Shown here one piece after another: positions 44,353-52,442 of a stretch of 64,000 nucleotides of DNA (positions within the stretch are counted from its first letter, which is position 1; each line of letters opens with the position of its first letter). This stretch comes from Planctomycetota bacterium. GTDB taxonomy: Bacteria; Planctomycetota; B15-G4. The notes beneath the pieces were generated by a model. That model had not been told where the DNA came from and did no database searches. It worked only from the letters and a program-made list of their open reading frames with translations. Location: the NCBI GenBank assembly GCA_029259745.1, contig JAJDEO010000028.1:186001-250000 (forward strand), read 5' to 3'. Both the position numbers and the translations under genes were made by a program.

Positions 44353-44841
44353 ATGGCCAGCACCGATTCCGAACTCGTCACCGCGTGGCGGATGAACAAC
44401 GCGGCCAACCTCTTCCTGCTCGGAAGCGTTCCACGCGGCGGACTCGATGACCGCTACGCAGCCCGGACCCGCACCGTCGCCGGACAGTTCGCGCACATGC
44501 ACGACGTGCGCCTGCGCTGGCTCTCGGTGGCGGCCCCGCGATTCGCCTGCAAAGCAACGCCACTGGCCAAGGACGCGGCGCTGACGAAGGCCACATTGAA
44601 GGCGGCCTTGCGCGCATCCGAGCGCTCGATGGCCGCGTACTTGGAGGCCTGCGTCGCTGCGGGGAGCGTCAAGTCATGGAAGGGAGCACCTGCAACGTTC
44701 CTCGGATACCTCGTGGCACACGAGGCGCATCACCGTGGCCTCGCCATGGTGGCCATGCGTATCGCAGGGCGGAAGATCCCGCAGGAAGTTGTCTACGGTC
44801 AGTGGGACTGGGGCAAACGGTCGAGCCGGCGACCGTCGTGA
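44353..44841 (+). CDS. DinB-family protein (putative metal-dependent hydrolase)
   Basis: The 162-residue protein is a DinB/YfiT-like four-helix bundle. The metal-binding His residues are visible in QFAHMHDVR and in VAHEAHHRGLAM, three in the pattern H...H-x-x-x-H of the family. Some DinB proteins are thiol transferases or hydrolases, and many have no known job. AGGAACGAG precedes the ATG by a good distance. It stands alone. Confidence 0.85.
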   Translation: MASTDSELVTAWRMNNAANLFLLGSVPRGGLDDRYAARTRTVAGQFAHMHDVRLRWLSVAAPRFACKATPLAKDAALTKATLKAALRASERSMAAYLEACVAAGSVKSWKGAPATFLGYLVAHEAHHRGLAMVAMRIAGRKIPQEVVYGQWDWGKRSSRRPS

Positions 44842-44863
44842 CGCCGAAGCGATGCCCGAGCGC

Positions 44864-45061
44864 TCACGTGTCGTGCGCGAGTCGCGGTGTCGACAGGATG
44901 ATGAGCGTGCGCTGACCCGCGTCGGACGTGCCGCTTCGGAAGAGGCGCCCGAGGTTGGGGATCGCCGAGAGCGCAGGAACCTCGGATTTGAGCACGCCAC
45001 CGCTGCCGGCTCGGGAAACTGCGTGACGTTCGAACTCGCCGTCACGAGATAGGGCCTTCGC
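44864..45061 (-). pseudogene. Remnant of a secretin (type II/III/IV-pilus) C-terminus
   Basis: A minus-strand frame without a start codon reads ...GGVLKSEVPALSAIPNLGRLFRSG...RTLIILSTPRLAHDT then stop. This is the end of the secretin barrel (VP-x-L-x-x-IP-x-LG-x-LF and LIIL-TPR). It is closed by a TGA at 45062-45064 upstream. Beyond it, to about 45240, a frame reading ARKFEQFTKTIGEIAAKDAPFA shows that other gene debris is present. The whole 44842-45373 stretch therefore looks like decayed coding DNA. Confidence 0.5.
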
Positions 45062-45373
45062 TCAGCTGTGCACCGAGCGGGTCCGCAAGAGGAACGGACG
45101 CGAGCGTTGCCAAGGGGCCTTCGAGCCGGTGGAAGCGCGACACCCCGTGCTACGCGAACGGCGCATCCTTGGCGGCGATCTCGCCGATCGTCTTCGTGAA
45201 CTGTTCGAACTTGCGCGCGGCCTTGTGAAGTGGCGGTCGATGTCGTTGTGCGTGTTGGAGCGGTCACATCTTCGCACGGTGAATCGCGCCGCCTTCGTCG
45301 CGGCGTGCGCCGAAACAAGCCGCGGCCACGCACGCGATTCGTGCGCGGCCGCGGTGCTCGTGCGGGCAAGTGC

Positions 45374-46891
45374 TCAGTCGATCTCGGGCTCGACGGTCAG
45401 GCCGCCCGTCTTGAACGTGTTGCCGCCGCCGTCGATCAGCGACGCACCGAGCGACGTGCGATTCGTGAGATCGAGACGATTGGCACGCATCTTGTTCGAC
45501 ACGACGATCGTCGCGACGGCCTCGTTCTCGATCCCTTCGCCGGAGTTGTTCGCGCACAGGTTGCCGTCGAGGACGTTGTCGAACGCAGGGATTCCGCCGT
45601 CGCCGAGCGCAGCGCCCCCGAACGGGATCGACACGAGGTGAATGCCGTTGTCCGTGTTGTTGGCCGAGGTGTTGCCGACGATCACGTTCCGCGAGCCGTC
45701 GACTTCGATGCCCGTGCTGTCGCAGTCGCGCACCGTGTTGCCGTCGATCGTGTTGTCGCTGCCGAACACGACGAGCCCGGCGTCGTCCTCCGAACCGCTG
45801 TTCATCACCTGGTTCATGCGGATTGTCGCACCTTCGACGAAGAGGCGCATGCCGCACTCGAAGGCGTTCGTCACGCGGTTCTTCTCGATCGTCGCGCCGG
45901 TCAGCGAGGAAACACAGATGCCGTCGGAATCCTCGCCCGTGTCCGCAACCTGGTTGCGCGCGATGAGGGCGCCGAGGCCGTCGACCTCGATTCCGTCTTC
46001 GTCAGACCCGGTGACGCGGTTGTTCGTGATCGTGATGTCGTCGCCGTCTACCTCGATGAGTGTGTCGGCGCAGCGGACGACGGTGTTGCGGTCGATGAGG
46101 GCGCCGTTGCCCTCGACACCGATGCCGACATCTCCGCTACCGCGCCCCTTGTTGCGCAGGATCTGGGCGTCGTCACCCTCGACGAAGATCAACTCGCCGC
46201 AGGTGTTGTCGATCGAGTTGCCCTCGATCACGACGCTTTGGCCCGAGACGGCGATGCCGATGCCGTCCTCGATGACGCTCGCCGTGCACATCGAGATGCG
46301 GCCGTCGTCACCGACGAGCTCGATGCCCGAGTCGGCGTCGAGTGTGACGCGGCACTTCTCGATCACGACGCGTGCGCCCTTGGCCTCGATGCCGCCGTCA
46401 CAACCCTTGGCTCTGACGTTGCGGATCATGGCGTCGTTTGCGAGGGCGAAGATGGCCTCGTCGCCTGAGTTGATCACGATGACATCGAGGATCGTGATGC
46501 CCTCGAGCCGCTCGGGGTTCGACGGTCCTTCAGGTGGCTTGGCGCGGATGCCCTCCTCGGCCGCGTGGCGGATCGTCACCGACTTCACCGTGACGTCGTT
46601 GCTCATGATCGTGAGCCCCGGGCCGGCGAGTTGCCCGTCCCAGAGCACGCGCCCCTTGCCCGCGATCATCAAGCCGTCCTTACCCGCAGGCACGACCACG
46701 TTCTCGACGTAGTTGCCCGCGCTGATCGTGATCGTGTCGCCGCTGAGCGCTGCGTCAACGGCGGATTGGATCGTGGGGAACGACGACGGCACCGCGAGGT
46801 CGGCGGCGAAAGTCGGCGACGTGAGTGCCGCGGCGACGAGGATTGCAGACGAGGCGCGAGTGACAGCGCGTTGGATCGGATGTCGAGACAT
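45374..46891 (-). CDS. Exported right-handed parallel beta-helix protein
   Basis: The 505-residue product has a signal peptide (AILVAAALTSPTFA) followed by FPTIQSAVDAALSGDTITISAG, a typical beta-helix cap, and about 15 coils of 22-25 residues (for example GIEVDGLGALIARNQVADTGED, NVIVGNTSANNTDNGIHLVS), the PbH1/NosD-like pattern. Such proteins bind or cleave polysaccharides; no lyase site is obvious, so a binding or structural role is as likely. The ATG at 46891 has GGAAGGAA upstream. A perfect 20-bp palindrome lies 75 nt upstream of it. Confidence 0.8.
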   Translation of the reverse strand: MSRHPIQRAVTRASSAILVAAALTSPTFAADLAVPSSFPTIQSAVDAALSGDTITISAGNYVENVVVPAGKDGLMIAGKGRVLWDGQLAGPGLTIMSNDVTVKSVTIRHAAEEGIRAKPPEGPSNPERLEGITILDVIVINSGDEAIFALANDAMIRNVRAKGCDGGIEAKGARVVIEKCRVTLDADSGIELVGDDGRISMCTASVIEDGIGIAVSGQSVVIEGNSIDNTCGELIFVEGDDAQILRNKGRGSGDVGIGVEGNGALIDRNTVVRCADTLIEVDGDDITITNNRVTGSDEDGIEVDGLGALIARNQVADTGEDSDGICVSSLTGATIEKNRVTNAFECGMRLFVEGATIRMNQVMNSGSEDDAGLVVFGSDNTIDGNTVRDCDSTGIEVDGSRNVIVGNTSANNTDNGIHLVSIPFGGAALGDGGIPAFDNVLDGNLCANNSGEGIENEAVATIVVSNKMRANRLDLTNRTSLGASLIDGGGNTFKTGGLTVEPEID

Positions 46892-46965
46892 CGGGGTTTC
46901 CTTCCGTGACAGCCTTCGAAGCGGAGAGGCACCTGCGACGCACGCCGGGATACATGTGATGTCGA

Positions 46966-46985
46966 CGCATGGGGATCCCCATGCG
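46966..46985. promoter_or_regulatory. Perfect 20-bp palindrome, candidate operator
   Basis: CGCATGGGGA is followed at once by its exact reverse complement. It lies 75 nt upstream of the beta-helix gene start, a place suited to a dimeric regulator. Nothing else was recognised in the 335-nt gap 46892-47226. Confidence 0.45.
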
Positions 46986-47226
46986 CACGGCCCGCTGCGT
47001 GCTCGTCGCATCTCCGTCCACGACCCAAGTGCCGCGCGACGGAGATGCCTTCCCATGAACGCTGCGTACTACGCGCCGCGTCGAGCGCCGGATTCATCGC
47101 TTTGCCGACTCGCGTACGAACGGCGGTGAGGCTGCCGTAGCTGGTCAGTGCGATGAGGGCTCGTTCTCGAGGCCTTGACGGAGGGTGTTTCGGCGCCGCG
47201 CTTTCGCCGCAGACGCGCGCGGTGTG

Positions 47227-48510
47227 TCACGGCCGCGCCACGTAGATGTCGGTGCCGAAGTTTCCGTCGCCGGCCTCGAGGAGCGTCGTGGCCAGCGACT
47301 CGAACGCGATGAACTTGCCCTTCTTCGAGGCGCTCGGTGCCGCAGACGTGTCGTCGGTCTCGACGCCGCCGAATCCGAGGCTCACACGCGTGACGTCGCC
47401 CTTCTTCATGTCCTTGAGGTAGATGTCCGTGTGGAGATTGAGGTCCTCGGGGCCGAGGTCCGTGCCCAGGCTCCCGAAGGCCACGAAACGACCGTCAGGG
47501 GAGATCGAGTGCGCCGAGGCGATGCTCGCCGAGGGCACTCCGTCGGGATTGGCATTCACGAGCTCGAGCATGCCTTTCTTCATGTCACGCCGGAAGACCG
47601 ACACGAAGGCCGTCGCGCCGGCCACGAGGTTCTTCGCGCCCGACACGAACGTGACGTAGCGCCCATTGTCCGAGATGTCGGGGTTGGAGCTGCTGGCATC
47701 GCCGACGAGTCCGTCGGCGTTGATGCTGACGAGTTCGAGCGTGTCGAGCTTGAGGTCGCGGCGATAGACATCGAGCGCGCCGTTGTCATCCTCGGGCAGG
47801 AGCGCCGCCGACGATTCGAAGACGACGAAGCGTCCGTTCGCGGAGATCTTCGGCGACTCACTCGCTCCATCGACCGCGGCCCCGGGAGGCGTCGGGCTCA
47901 AGAGCGTCGTCACGCCGAGTTTCACATCGCGCAAGAAGACATCGCGAGTGTTGTCGAGGTCGCCCGCGACGAGGAGGTTCGCCGCGCTCGAGAAGGCGAC
48001 GAAGCGCCCGTTCTTCGAGATCGACGGTTCCCAGGCAACCATCGTCGCGCCGCCCCCGTTGAGCGCCGTTGAGATGCGCACCGTCGTCTCCTTGATGCGG
48101 TCGAAGAGGAAGATGTCGTTCGTGTTCAGCTCGTCGCCCTCGACGATGTCGGGGTCGGACGTGCGATACGCCACGAAGCGACCCGTGGCGCTGATCACGG
48201 GCGACTGGCAACTCCCGGTCGGATCTCCGCCGGTGTGCGTGCGCGACACTTGCACGATGTCACCCTTCTTCGTGTCGACGAGGAAGATGTCGCTGCTCGG
48301 GTCGTTGCCGCCTTCGAGCATGTTCTCCGCGACGGTGCGGAACGTCACCCAGCGCCCGTTCGCCGAGATCTGCGTCTCGAAGACGCTGCTCGACGGGACG
48401 ATCCCGAACGGCACGCGTGCGATGCCGTTCTTCGGGACGAGCGCCTTGCCGCCGAGGAGCAGGCCGGCCGCGAGGGCGACGAGGAAGATGCGTGCGGGTG
48501 TGCGAGTCAT
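47227..48510 (-). CDS. Exported TolB/WD40-like (PD40) beta-propeller protein
   Basis: The 427-residue protein has a signal peptide (FLVALAAGLLLGGKAL) and seven or so repeats with the PD40 pattern: ISANGRWVTFRTVA, ISATGRFVAYRTSD, ISKNGRFVAFSSAANLL, ISANGRFVVFESSA, ISDNGRYVTFVSGAKNL and ISPDGRFVAFGSLG, each followed by a DIFLVD/DVYRRD-type strand. These form a propeller used for binding. It has no catalytic site that can be seen. It is divergent from the FG-GAP-like gene, with a long inverted repeat between them. Confidence 0.85.
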   Translation of the reverse strand: MTRTPARIFLVALAAGLLLGGKALVPKNGIARVPFGIVPSSSVFETQISANGRWVTFRTVAENMLEGGNDPSSDIFLVDTKKGDIVQVSRTHTGGDPTGSCQSPVISATGRFVAYRTSDPDIVEGDELNTNDIFLFDRIKETTVRISTALNGGGATMVAWEPSISKNGRFVAFSSAANLLVAGDLDNTRDVFLRDVKLGVTTLLSPTPPGAAVDGASESPKISANGRFVVFESSAALLPEDDNGALDVYRRDLKLDTLELVSINADGLVGDASSSNPDISDNGRYVTFVSGAKNLVAGATAFVSVFRRDMKKGMLELVNANPDGVPSASIASAHSISPDGRFVAFGSLGTDLGPEDLNLHTDIYLKDMKKGDVTRVSLGFGGVETDDTSAAPSASKKGKFIAFESLATTLLEAGDGNFGTDIYVARP

Positions 48511-48568
48511 GGCTGCGGGCCTCGGGAAGGGGCGATCGAGCGCACGGAGATGCGCCTGGTGGTTCGAT

Positions 48569-48628
48569 CCGGAAAGGAACCAAGACGTCGCGCACTTTTT
48601 CCGCGCAACGCTCGACGCTCCTTTCCGG
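48569..48628. promoter_or_regulatory. Spaced inverted repeat CCGGAAAGGA / TCCTTTCCGG in a divergent promoter region
   Basis: Two exact 10-bp arms (48569-48578 and 48619-48628), 40 nt apart, lie in the 150-nt gap between the divergent beta-propeller genes. They could bind one regulator that controls both, or form a leader hairpin before the gene at 48661. Confidence 0.4.
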
Positions 48629-48660
48629 TCAGGAAAGCCCGTTCAAGGAGATCGCTCATC

Positions 48661-50214
48661 ATGTGTCACGTGCCTCGTCTGCTCGGCTTGGCGGCCGTCT
48701 TGTCTCTTGCGCCCCTCGCCGACTCGCAGTGCCACGAGGTGAAGACGCCGGGTTCGCTCGGCCCTGGCGCGCTGTTCGGCCAGAGCGTCTCGTTGAGTGA
48801 CGACGTGCTGCTCGTGGGGGCGCCGGGTGCCGACGCCGTCGTGTTCCACGAGTGGACGGGCAGCGACTGGAATCCGATCGCGACGTTCACCGGTCCGACT
48901 GGCTCGAACTACGGCTCCGCGGTGTCGGTGTCGGGCGACCTCGCACTCGTCGGAGCGCCGCTGTTCGACGACGCCGGCGGAGGCACGACCGACTCGGGCA
49001 GCGTGCAGCTCTTCATCCAGGGCCCGCCGGGGACGTGGACGCCTGCGCCGCTCTTGGGTCCCCCGAACCCGCAGAACAGCGGTCACTACGGCTGGTCAGT
49101 CGACACTGACGGGACACGGCTGCTCGTCGGCGCGCCGGGCCAGAACGCCGACCGCGGCAACGTACGACTCTACGAAGTCGTCGCGGGGCAGCTGCAACAG
49201 ACGCAGAACATCACGGCCGTCGTCGCGCAGGTCGGACAGACCTCGCGCTGGGGGCACGATGTTGCGGTCGACGGCGACGGTCTCGTCATCGGCGCGCCGC
49301 GTGCCGACGTGGGCGGCTTCTCCGAGAACGGCGTGGCCTACTTCTACCGGCGCCAAGGCGCGAGCTACTTCGCGAACCAGTTCTGGACGTTCAACGGCAA
49401 CTTCGTGCGCACGGGTGTGGCCGTCGACGTCGACGGTGACCGTGGCGTCACTCAAGCCGAGAACAACGTGGGCTCCGTCTTGTGGACGCGCTGGGACGGC
49501 GCGTCCTACGCGCTCGACGACACGACGATCTCGGTCGGGAGCGATGCGGCGATCGCGATGTCGGGCAACCGCACGATGCAAGGCCTGCCCGAGTGGACGA
49601 CGTCGCTAGTGGGGCCTGCCGAAGGAGGGTTCCGGTTCCACACGACTTCGACGCCTGGCCTCTGGAGCTCGGTGCAGCTCATCGAAAGCCTCGTCGACCC
49701 GACAGAGGGGCTGGGGACGGCCGTGGCGATCGACGGCGACCGTGCGGTCGTCACCGAGCCGCTCGACGACACCGGCGGTCTCGCGGCCGGCGCCGTCTTC
49801 ACGTACGACGTGTCGCTCATCGCGTGGAACAACACCTTCGAGTTTCCGAGCACGGCGATCAGCGGCGTGACGGGCGAACCCGTGATGGCCGTGGACGGCA
49901 GCTTCTGTGACGGCGATCTGCTCGAGGTCGAACTCTCGAACTCGGCACCGTCGTCGAGCGCCGCGCTCGTCGTCGGTCTGTCGTTCCTCGGCGTTCCGTT
50001 CAAGGGCGGTGTCCTCGGCCCGAACCCCGATGTGATCCTCGACGGTTTCTTCGTCAACGCCCTCGGCAACCTGCGCATCGCCGCGACCGTTCCGGCGGGC
50101 CTGCCGCAGGGTCTCGACGTCTACCTTCAGTGGTTCGTCGTCGACCCGGTCGCGATCAAGGGCCTCGCTGCGTCGCGCACCTGGCATTCGATCACGCCCG
50201 TGCCGGCCCCGTAG
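48661..50214 (+). CDS. Exported FG-GAP-like beta-propeller protein with planctomycete C-terminal domain
   Basis: The 517-residue protein has a signal peptide (LLGLAAVLSLAPLADSQ) and repeats of the kind FGQSVSLSDDVLLVGAPGADAV, YGSAVSVSGDLALVGAPLFDD and WGHDVAVDGDGLVIGAPRADV, the integrin-like FG-GAP propeller. The last about 100 residues (ALVVGLSFLGVPFKGGVL...VPAGLPQGLDVYLQWFVVD) are like the ends of the proteins at 12721 and 58271. A binding role at the cell surface is likely. AAGGAG lies 10 nt before the ATG at 48661. Confidence 0.85.
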   Translation: MCHVPRLLGLAAVLSLAPLADSQCHEVKTPGSLGPGALFGQSVSLSDDVLLVGAPGADAVVFHEWTGSDWNPIATFTGPTGSNYGSAVSVSGDLALVGAPLFDDAGGGTTDSGSVQLFIQGPPGTWTPAPLLGPPNPQNSGHYGWSVDTDGTRLLVGAPGQNADRGNVRLYEVVAGQLQQTQNITAVVAQVGQTSRWGHDVAVDGDGLVIGAPRADVGGFSENGVAYFYRRQGASYFANQFWTFNGNFVRTGVAVDVDGDRGVTQAENNVGSVLWTRWDGASYALDDTTISVGSDAAIAMSGNRTMQGLPEWTTSLVGPAEGGFRFHTTSTPGLWSSVQLIESLVDPTEGLGTAVAIDGDRAVVTEPLDDTGGLAAGAVFTYDVSLIAWNNTFEFPSTAISGVTGEPVMAVDGSFCDGDLLEVELSNSAPSSSAALVVGLSFLGVPFKGGVLGPNPDVILDGFFVNALGNLRIAATVPAGLPQGLDVYLQWFVVDPVAIKGLAASRTWHSITPVPAP

Positions 50215-50230
50215 CGGGACTGATGCTTGG

Positions 50231-50360
50231 TCAACCCGGGTTGTCTATCGAGAAGCCACTGCGGCTGCGACGGGGTCCTTCCTCGCAGCATTGAAGCGAC
50301 GTTGCCGATCCTCGATGGCCAAGACTGGTCAGGAGCCTCGCTTCGCCTTGCCAGCTTGCG
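50231..50360 (+). repeat. Dispersed intergenic repeat, copy B
   Basis: It starts with AACCCGGGTT (50233-50242) and continues CACTGCGGCTGCGACGGGGT, then a GCATTGAAGCGACGTTGCCG core and CTTCGCCTTGCC, aligning with copy A on the same strand and copy C on the other. It occupies the gap between convergent genes (stops at 50214 and 50380). Confidence 0.6.
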
Positions 50361-50379
50361 CGCCGGGCCCGCTGAGACG

Positions 50380-51177
50380 TCACTTCACCGGAAACTCTTC
50401 GTCCCAGTCGGCGCGCTTGTTCTCGTTCCACCAGGTCTGCCAGGCGTCGGGCATCGTCTCGCTGTGGCCCGTCAGCTGCTCCATCGACTTCATGCCGGGC
50501 TGCATGACACGCGTCACGCGCTCCTGGATCTCGGTGTCGTCGGCCTTGGCGCTCTGCGCGCTCATGATCCCGAGCGTCGTCTTGAGGAGGTCCTCGAAGA
50601 TCTCCTTGCGCACCTTGCCCGGATGACTCGAGAACGAACCGAGCGCCGTGACGGCCGCCGACTGCGTGTTGATCGAGTTTGCCGTGAGGAGCTCCGTGAG
50701 CGGCTTGATCGCCGACTCGTCGCTCGAGTTGCCGAGCTGCTCGATCGCGAGCGCGATGAGCGTCTCGTTGTCCTCGTGCTGCTTGCTCTTGATGAGCTTC
50801 GTCAGTGCCTTGAGACTCGCCGGCATCATCGTCCCGAGCGCCTCGACACTCGCCGTGTGGAGCGGCACGTCGGGCTCGGTGTCCTTCGGCGTCTTGCGTT
50901 TCGCGGACAGGCACTTCTCGATGCCCGTCACGATGGCCTTCTGATCTTTCGCCTCGGCCTTGGCGTAGCGCGACTGCAGCGTCGTGATCGTCTTGATCGC
51001 GTCGGCGTCCTCGTCGCCCGCCTTGGTTTCCTTCGCGAGCGTCTTGATCAGGTCTTTGATGGTGATGCCACCCGCGGTCTCGCCGCCGGACGAGCCGCCG
51101 CCGCGCTGGGCTGCGAGCTCGGGCGCGTTGAAGAGGGTGAGAAACGAGACGAACAGAACAGTGGTGAACAACTTCAT
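50380..51177 (-). CDS. Exported HEAT-repeat-like protein
   Basis: The 265-residue protein has a signal peptide (LFTTVLFVSFLTLFNAPELAAQ) and then helical repeats such as ETLIALAIEQLGNSSDESAIKPL and TQSAAVTALGSFSSHPGK, like HEAT/PBS lyase-type repeats. The C-terminal WQTWWNENKRADWDEE is typical of such planctomycete proteins. It probably binds other proteins in the periplasm. GGGAG lies about 6 nt before the ATG at 51177. Confidence 0.75.
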   Translation of the reverse strand: MKLFTTVLFVSFLTLFNAPELAAQRGGGSSGGETAGGITIKDLIKTLAKETKAGDEDADAIKTITTLQSRYAKAEAKDQKAIVTGIEKCLSAKRKTPKDTEPDVPLHTASVEALGTMMPASLKALTKLIKSKQHEDNETLIALAIEQLGNSSDESAIKPLTELLTANSINTQSAAVTALGSFSSHPGKVRKEIFEDLLKTTLGIMSAQSAKADDTEIQERVTRVMQPGMKSMEQLTGHSETMPDAWQTWWNENKRADWDEEFPVK

Positions 51178-51232
51178 GGGGAACTCCCGTGGGGGGACGA
51201 CGGCAAGTCTAGCGAGATTCGCGCAGACGACC

Positions 51233-51532
51233 TCAATCCGCTTCGAGGCGATCGGCGTCCACCGGCACTGCTGCGACCACGCGGACGTGCGGCCCCGGGT
51301 CAGGTCCGCGCGATTTCGCGCGTGAGCCAGGCGCGGGCGCGCCGTCGCGCAGAGCTTCGACGTCGAAGAACCGGATGTAGGCCTCGTGAACCAGGGCCGT
51401 CGGCTGGAGCGTGTGGTCGGCTCGCTCTTGGCGCAGCATGGCCGCCGCGACACGCCGCAGATCGTGATAGAGCGCGTCGAGGAGCCGCTTCTCGGCAGCG
51501 TCCTCGCCGTCGCGCGCGGTATGCAGCAGCAC
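51233..51532 (-). pseudogene. Truncated ECF sigma factor gene
   Basis: The frame reads like the start of an ECF factor of the planctomycete kinase-linked type: EKRLLDALYHDLRRVAAAML, then HTLQPTALVHEAYIRFFDVEA. After this the sense is lost (DGAPAPGSRAKSRGP) and the sequence ends in a stop, so region 2 is incomplete and region 4 is absent. It is not functional as a sigma factor. It lies just after a truncated kinase gene on the same strand. Confidence 0.65.
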
Positions 51533-51594
51533 GGTGTTCTGAGCCTCGAGAGCGAGCTCAACGTCGCGGATGACGAGTGCAACTGCCGCGACGT

Positions 51595-52062
51595 TCAGAT
51601 CCTGGAGGTCGAGCGGAGGTCGAGGCGCCGCAGGATCTGGATCTCGTGGAGAAAGCGTCGGTGGGCTTCGAGCGACGATGGACCGCTCGCGAGGAACTTC
51701 AGCGCGACGCTGCGGCGCTCGTGTCCGTCTTGCTCGGCGGCGTAGACGATGCCCATGCCGCCGGCGCCGAGCTGCTCGCCGATCGTGTACGGACCCACGC
51801 GCAGCCCTGCGTCCAGCGGCCCATCGATCGTGGAGTTCGCCTCGTCGGTTGCGCCGTGACCGATCAGTCCACGCACGGCGTCCCGAACACCCGGCAAGTC
51901 TTCGAGCGTGTCGTCGTCGGCGTGCTGCAGAAGCGAGGCGACTTCGTCGCGCAGGGCATCGTCCCCGGCCGTGAGCTCATCGAGCCGTGCTTCACGTTCA
52001 CTGGCGGGCGCGTCGATCACTTCCGACAACATGCGCTTGGCATGTATGAAGTCGACTGTCAC
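51595..52062 (-). pseudogene. Truncated Ser/Thr kinase gene (N-terminal part only)
   Basis: The 155-residue frame from the GTG at 52062 has the acidic N-terminal domain (VIDAPASEREARLDELTAGD) and the first kinase motifs: GAGGMGIVYAAEQ and the Lys in VALKFLA, up to HEIQILRRLD. It then breaks off (LRSTSRI) before the catalytic loop. A deletion probably joined it to the sigma remnant downstream. The usual order is sigma before kinase, so the pieces may come from two modules. Confidence 0.7.
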
Positions 52063-52280
52063 CCAACAAAGCTCGTGCAGAACGGGTAGAGCACCTCAGA
52101 GCTTGGCCCAGGTCGGCCGAGCTGGCGAGCCTTCGACCGTCCCACAGCGCGACATCGTTGCCACGTGGGAGTGGTCTGGTCTGGGCGTGGGTGTGGAACT
52201 ACTCTGCTTGGCTCGTGCGCTGCTGTGCTCGTGCTCTTATGTCCGGGTCTTTCATGAACGATCGTCTTGAGGTTGCAGGT

Positions 52281-52420
52281 GGGTCCTGCGGGCAAGGCAA
52301 AGCGAAAGTTTCAGACCGGCGGCCTGGTGTGGTCGTCGAGGATCAGAAGCGTCGCTTCAGCGCTGCCGGGAAGAACTCCGATGTGACTGCAGCAGATCAC
52401 CATGGATCAACCGGGTTCGG
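52281..52420 (-). repeat. Dispersed intergenic repeat, copy C (reverse strand)
   Basis: On the minus strand it reads GAACCCGGTTGATCCATGG, GATCTGCTGCAGTCACATCG, GCTGAAGCGACGCTTCTGATC, CTCGACGACCA and CTTTGCCTTGCCCGCAGG, in the same order as copy A. It lies in the 380-nt divergent gap between the kinase remnant and the porin gene, about 20 nt before the porin start. Nothing else was seen in that gap. Confidence 0.65.
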
Positions 52421-52442
52421 TCATCATCTCCCGAGGAAATTT

